64,000 bases of DNA from Verrucomicrobiia bacterium DG1235 (lineage in GTDB: Bacteria > Verrucomicrobiota > Verrucomicrobiia > Opitutales > Opitutaceae): positions 4,926,538 through 4,990,537 of the forward strand of contig DS990592.1 in NCBI GenBank assembly GCA_000155695.1. Direction: 5' to 3'. Under the pieces are notes generated by a model that saw nothing but the letters and a program-made list of their open reading frames with translations, did no database searches and had not been told where the DNA came from. The translations under genes were made by a program, and so were the position numbers. Positions 61,795-64,000 of this stretch are shown piece by piece; position 1 is the stretch's first letter, and each line of letters opens with the position of its first letter.

Positions 61795-61809
61795 GTTTAT
61801 TAACTAAAC
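61795..61809. promoter_or_regulatory. Inverted repeat, candidate ROK operator
   Basis: GTTTA and TAAAC separated by 5 bp, in the 61-bp gap between the divergent oxidoreductase and ROK genes. The short symmetric AT-rich form is like sites bound by ROK-type repressors. Confidence 0.4.
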
Positions 61810-61818
61810 AAACTGGAG

Positions 61819-63021
61819 ATGAAGGAGCGATTCGACAGGGGAGACATTCGCAGGATGAACGCGGTGAGCGCGTTGAATCAGTTGCGGCGGGGTGGTCCGA
61901 TGTCGCGGGCTCAGATCGCGGAGCGGCTGGGGCTGACGCGGGCGACGGTGTCGAACATCGTGGCGGATTTGATTGGGGTTTCTCTGGTGACGGAGAGCGA
62001 GTTTGAGGAGGGCGGACTGGGGCGTAGGGGGATGTTACTCGAGCTGAATCCAGCTTGCGGGTCGATGATCGCGGTGGAGTTGGATATCGATCGGGTGGCG
62101 GTGGTTTTGGCGAATGTGGGGATGGATTTTCTGTGGCGTGGCGAGGTGGCTTTGGCTCGGAACGTATCGCCGGAGGAGGGGATGCGGAGCGCTTTGGAGT
62201 TGGTGGAGGAGGTGATGGAGGAGGGGGAGAGTCGCTTGCTGCGCTGTTTGGGGATTTGCGTGGCCTGGGCGGGCTTGGTCGAGAGAAAGAGTGGCGAGTT
62301 GGCCTTGGGCCCAACCTCGGGTTGGGCGGGGGTGGCGATCAAGCAGAATTGGGAGGCGCGTTTCGGGGTGCCGGTTTTCGTGGAGAACGAGGCGCATGCG
62401 GGTGCGATCGCGGCGCATCATTTGGGTGAGCCGCGTGGGGAGGCTGACTTGATTTACCTGAGCTTGGGGGTGGGTTTGAGCGCGGGGGTGTTCGTGGACG
62501 GGGAATTGTTGCGCGGGAGGCAGGGCTTCGCGGGGCAGGTGGGGCATGTGCCGTTCGTGGCGGGCGGGGAGCTTTGCGGCTGCGGGAAGTGCGGCTGCTG
62601 GGTGACGGAGATCGGGGCGTCGGGGGTGTTGAGAAAGCTAGAGCGGGCTGGCGTGGGATTTGGCGCGGGCGAAGGGGGGGATTTGGGCTGGATCGAGCGG
62701 ATTTGCGATTTGGCGGCGGCTGGGGATGAGCGGGTTTTGGCGGCGCTGGCTGAAGAGGGACGTCAGATCGGCGAGGGGCTGGTGCAGCTGGTGCAGGTTT
62801 TCAATCCGTCGCGGGTGGTGATCGGCGGGCATCTGCGTAGGCTGGTGAAGCTTTGCGAGGGGGAGATTCGGCGGGCTTTGGAGGCGGGGGTGCTGTTTCC
62901 GATGAGGGATGGGTTGACGGTGGCGGTTAGCGAGTCGGAGGAGGATCAGCTGATGGGGTGCTTGGCGACTGTGTTTGACGCGGTGATGAAGAACCCGATG
63001 GGGAGAAGTGGTGAGTGGTGA
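61819..63021 (+). CDS. ROK-family transcriptional regulator
   Basis: 400 residues. N-terminal winged helix-turn-helix (GPMSRAQIAERLGLTRATVSNIV), then a ROK sugar-kinase-like domain with MIAVELDIDRVAVVLANVG, AGAIAAHHLGEP, SLGVGLSAGVFVDGELLRGRQG and the zinc motif CGCGKCGCWVTE. It likely represses the divergent oxidoreductase gene and responds to a sugar. ATG 61819 is used; it has GGAG directly before it. The last residues and the stop lie within a GTGAGTR repeat. Confidence 0.9.
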   Translation: MKERFDRGDIRRMNAVSALNQLRRGGPMSRAQIAERLGLTRATVSNIVADLIGVSLVTESEFEEGGLGRRGMLLELNPACGSMIAVELDIDRVAVVLANVGMDFLWRGEVALARNVSPEEGMRSALELVEEVMEEGESRLLRCLGICVAWAGLVERKSGELALGPTSGWAGVAIKQNWEARFGVPVFVENEAHAGAIAAHHLGEPRGEADLIYLSLGVGLSAGVFVDGELLRGRQGFAGQVGHVPFVAGGELCGCGKCGCWVTEIGASGVLRKLERAGVGFGAGEGGDLGWIERICDLAAAGDERVLAALAEEGRQIGEGLVQLVQVFNPSRVVIGGHLRRLVKLCEGEIRRALEAGVLFPMRDGLTVAVSESEEDQLMGCLATVFDAVMKNPMGRSGEW

Positions 63022-63126
63022 GTAGTGAGGGAGTTGGTCAGGTTGGCTTTGCCAAATAGGTGGCCTACGGCCGGTAGGTTTTTGAGTGACTGATGGGTGG
63101 CAAGTAGAGTCGATGGGCGAGTGGGT

Positions 63127-63861
63127 TCATTGCAGGAGGAGTTTGGTGGCGTAGGCGAGGGCGATGCCGAGGGTGAAGCTGAGAAGGGTGCCGACGAGGA
63201 TGTATTCGGTTTCGCGGCGGCTTTCGTTGGCTTTTTGGAAGCGAAGAATGGATTTGGCGGCGATGAGGAAGCCGGCGGCGGAGAGTTGGCCGGAGTAGAC
63301 GAAGATGAGCAGGAGAAGTCGCTCGAGGTGGCCGATGTAGCGTCCGGCTCCGTTGAGGCCGGCGTCGGTTTGGAGTGCGCTCGGGTCGGTGGAGAGCATG
63401 GTGGGGAGGGCTTTGGCGATGAAGTGTCCGGCGGCGAGGGTGTTGGCTAGGATGCCGGTGAGGACGACGAGAGTTTGCAGGTAGGTGACGGGATTGTGGT
63501 TGAGCCACCAGGGGTTGAAGAGTCCGATGCGGGACCAGTCGATGGCGGCGATGGCGAAGATGACGGCGAGGTGGGCGGCCTGGTCGGCGACGAAGGCGGG
63601 AGCCTCGCGAATGAAGCGGGGGGAGAGACGGATTTTTAGAAGGTCGATAAGGCCGTGGCTGGCGACGACGAGAAGGGGAATGCGCCACTCGGTGAAGTCG
63701 CCGAGGAGGAGATAGGCGCAGAGGCCGGTGATGAGGAGGTGGAGGAGGAGGGTGAGAGGCCGTCCTTTAGCTCGGGCCATGGCGTCGGTCTGCAGGGCGA
63801 AGTCCGAGAGGAGGTGGGCGGCGAGCAGGGGGACGAGGAGGGCGAGGTCGAAGGACGGCAT
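63127..63861 (-). CDS. DUF3307-family membrane protein
   Basis: 244 residues from ATG 63861. Five to seven hydrophobic helices. N terminus LLVPLLAAHLLSDFALQTD and ASHGLIDLLKIRLSP are typical of DUF3307, as is the Asp/His pattern. Members usually sit next to SatD-like or regulatory proteins, and the role is unknown. The next gene upstream (same strand) ends 59 bp away at the window edge, which may be that partner. Confidence 0.75.
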   Translation of the reverse strand: MPSFDLALLVPLLAAHLLSDFALQTDAMARAKGRPLTLLLHLLITGLCAYLLLGDFTEWRIPLLVVASHGLIDLLKIRLSPRFIREAPAFVADQAAHLAVIFAIAAIDWSRIGLFNPWWLNHNPVTYLQTLVVLTGILANTLAAGHFIAKALPTMLSTDPSALQTDAGLNGAGRYIGHLERLLLLIFVYSGQLSAAGFLIAAKSILRFQKANESRRETEYILVGTLLSFTLGIALAYATKLLLQ

Positions 63862-63920
63862 GGTATAAGTGAATTTGTGGAGGGTGAGCTGTGAAATGAG
63901 GAGGGGTGTGCGGGCTGGCC

Positions 63921-64000
63921 TTATGGGGAGGGGGCTGACTGGCTGAGGGCTTGGGAGATGTATTGGAGGGCTTGTTTTACGAGTTTCCACTGGGCACTGG
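63921..64000 (-). CDS. C-terminal fragment of unidentified protein at right edge
   Basis: Open in one frame from the edge to a TAA at 63921-63923. The residues visible (SAQWKLVKQALQYISQAL) form an amphipathic helix; a SatD-like neighbour of DUF3307 is a possibility, not shown. Incomplete. Confidence 0.4.
   Translation of the reverse strand, partial: SAQWKLVKQALQYISQALSQSAPSP

Overview
The window looks like a chromosomal segment of a marine-type Verrucomicrobiota bacterium (Opitutae / Puniceicoccales-like). This is inferred from gene content: GH51 arabinofuranosidase, a GH35-like glycosidase, oligogalacturonate lyase, DUF1080 and Gfo/Idh/MocA secreted enzymes, ROK regulator, LpxI and a TonB receptor (Gram-negative outer membrane), many signal-peptide beta-propeller proteins and GxxExxY genes with dispersed repeats. 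No rRNA, tRNA or CRISPR was found. Most genes are moderately GC-rich; 44.4-45.3 kb and 48.7-52.6 kb are visibly AT-richer and look acquired.

Layout. 0-4 kb: secreted propeller protein, DUF1963 protein, AEC transporter. 4.2-11 kb: five overlapping or abutting genes (REC-histidine kinase, methyltransferase, six-TM hybrid kinase, REC-degenerate kinase, stand-alone REC) whose content resembles the Ralstonia PhcBSRQ cell-density system. 11-13.4 kb: SLC13 permease with four RCK_C-like domains. 13.5-16.8 kb: two plant/algal polysaccharide hydrolases with a 16-bp palindrome upstream of one. 17-23 kb: hybrid kinase, GNAT, large propeller protein, zinc-type alcohol dehydrogenase-like protein. 23.4-29 kb: a 1460-residue mosaic metalloprotease and a cytosolic zinc peptidase. 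29-35.1 kb: malic enzyme, photolyase, ADP-ribosylglycohydrolase, and a two-gene unit of a photolyase-like flavoprotein with apparently permuted domains plus a 55-residue DUF2256 protein. 35-37.9 kb: fasciclin protein, radical SAM protein, lipoprotein. 38-41.5 kb: a thiamine-uptake locus (NadR-like kinase, PnuC/PnuT permease, TPP riboswitch, TonB receptor). 41.7-43.8 kb: frameshifted oligogalacturonate lyase, spermidine-synthase-like protein.

44-54 kb is the accessory region: AT-rich phosphotransferase, LRR_5 surface protein, a small gene with a partial downstream copy, a GIY-YIG nuclease overlapping an integron-integrase-like protein that has lost most catalytic residues, and an anti-phage dCTP deaminase (AvcD/DcdV-like) translationally coupled to a 61-residue protein with an Hda-like sliding-clamp motif. 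LpxI and a GxxExxY nuclease-fold gene surrounded by short repeats follow.

54-64 kb returns to ordinary genes: leuS, two related membrane proteins, a DUF1080 protein and a Tat-exported Gfo/Idh/MocA oxidoreductase divergent from a ROK regulator, and a DUF3307 membrane protein. Short GTGAGTR repeats lie between genes and supply the stop codons of two of them.

The strongest candidates for undescribed biology are the Phc-like signalling cluster, the GIY-YIG / dead-integrase pair, and the small clamp-motif protein in the deaminase operon.
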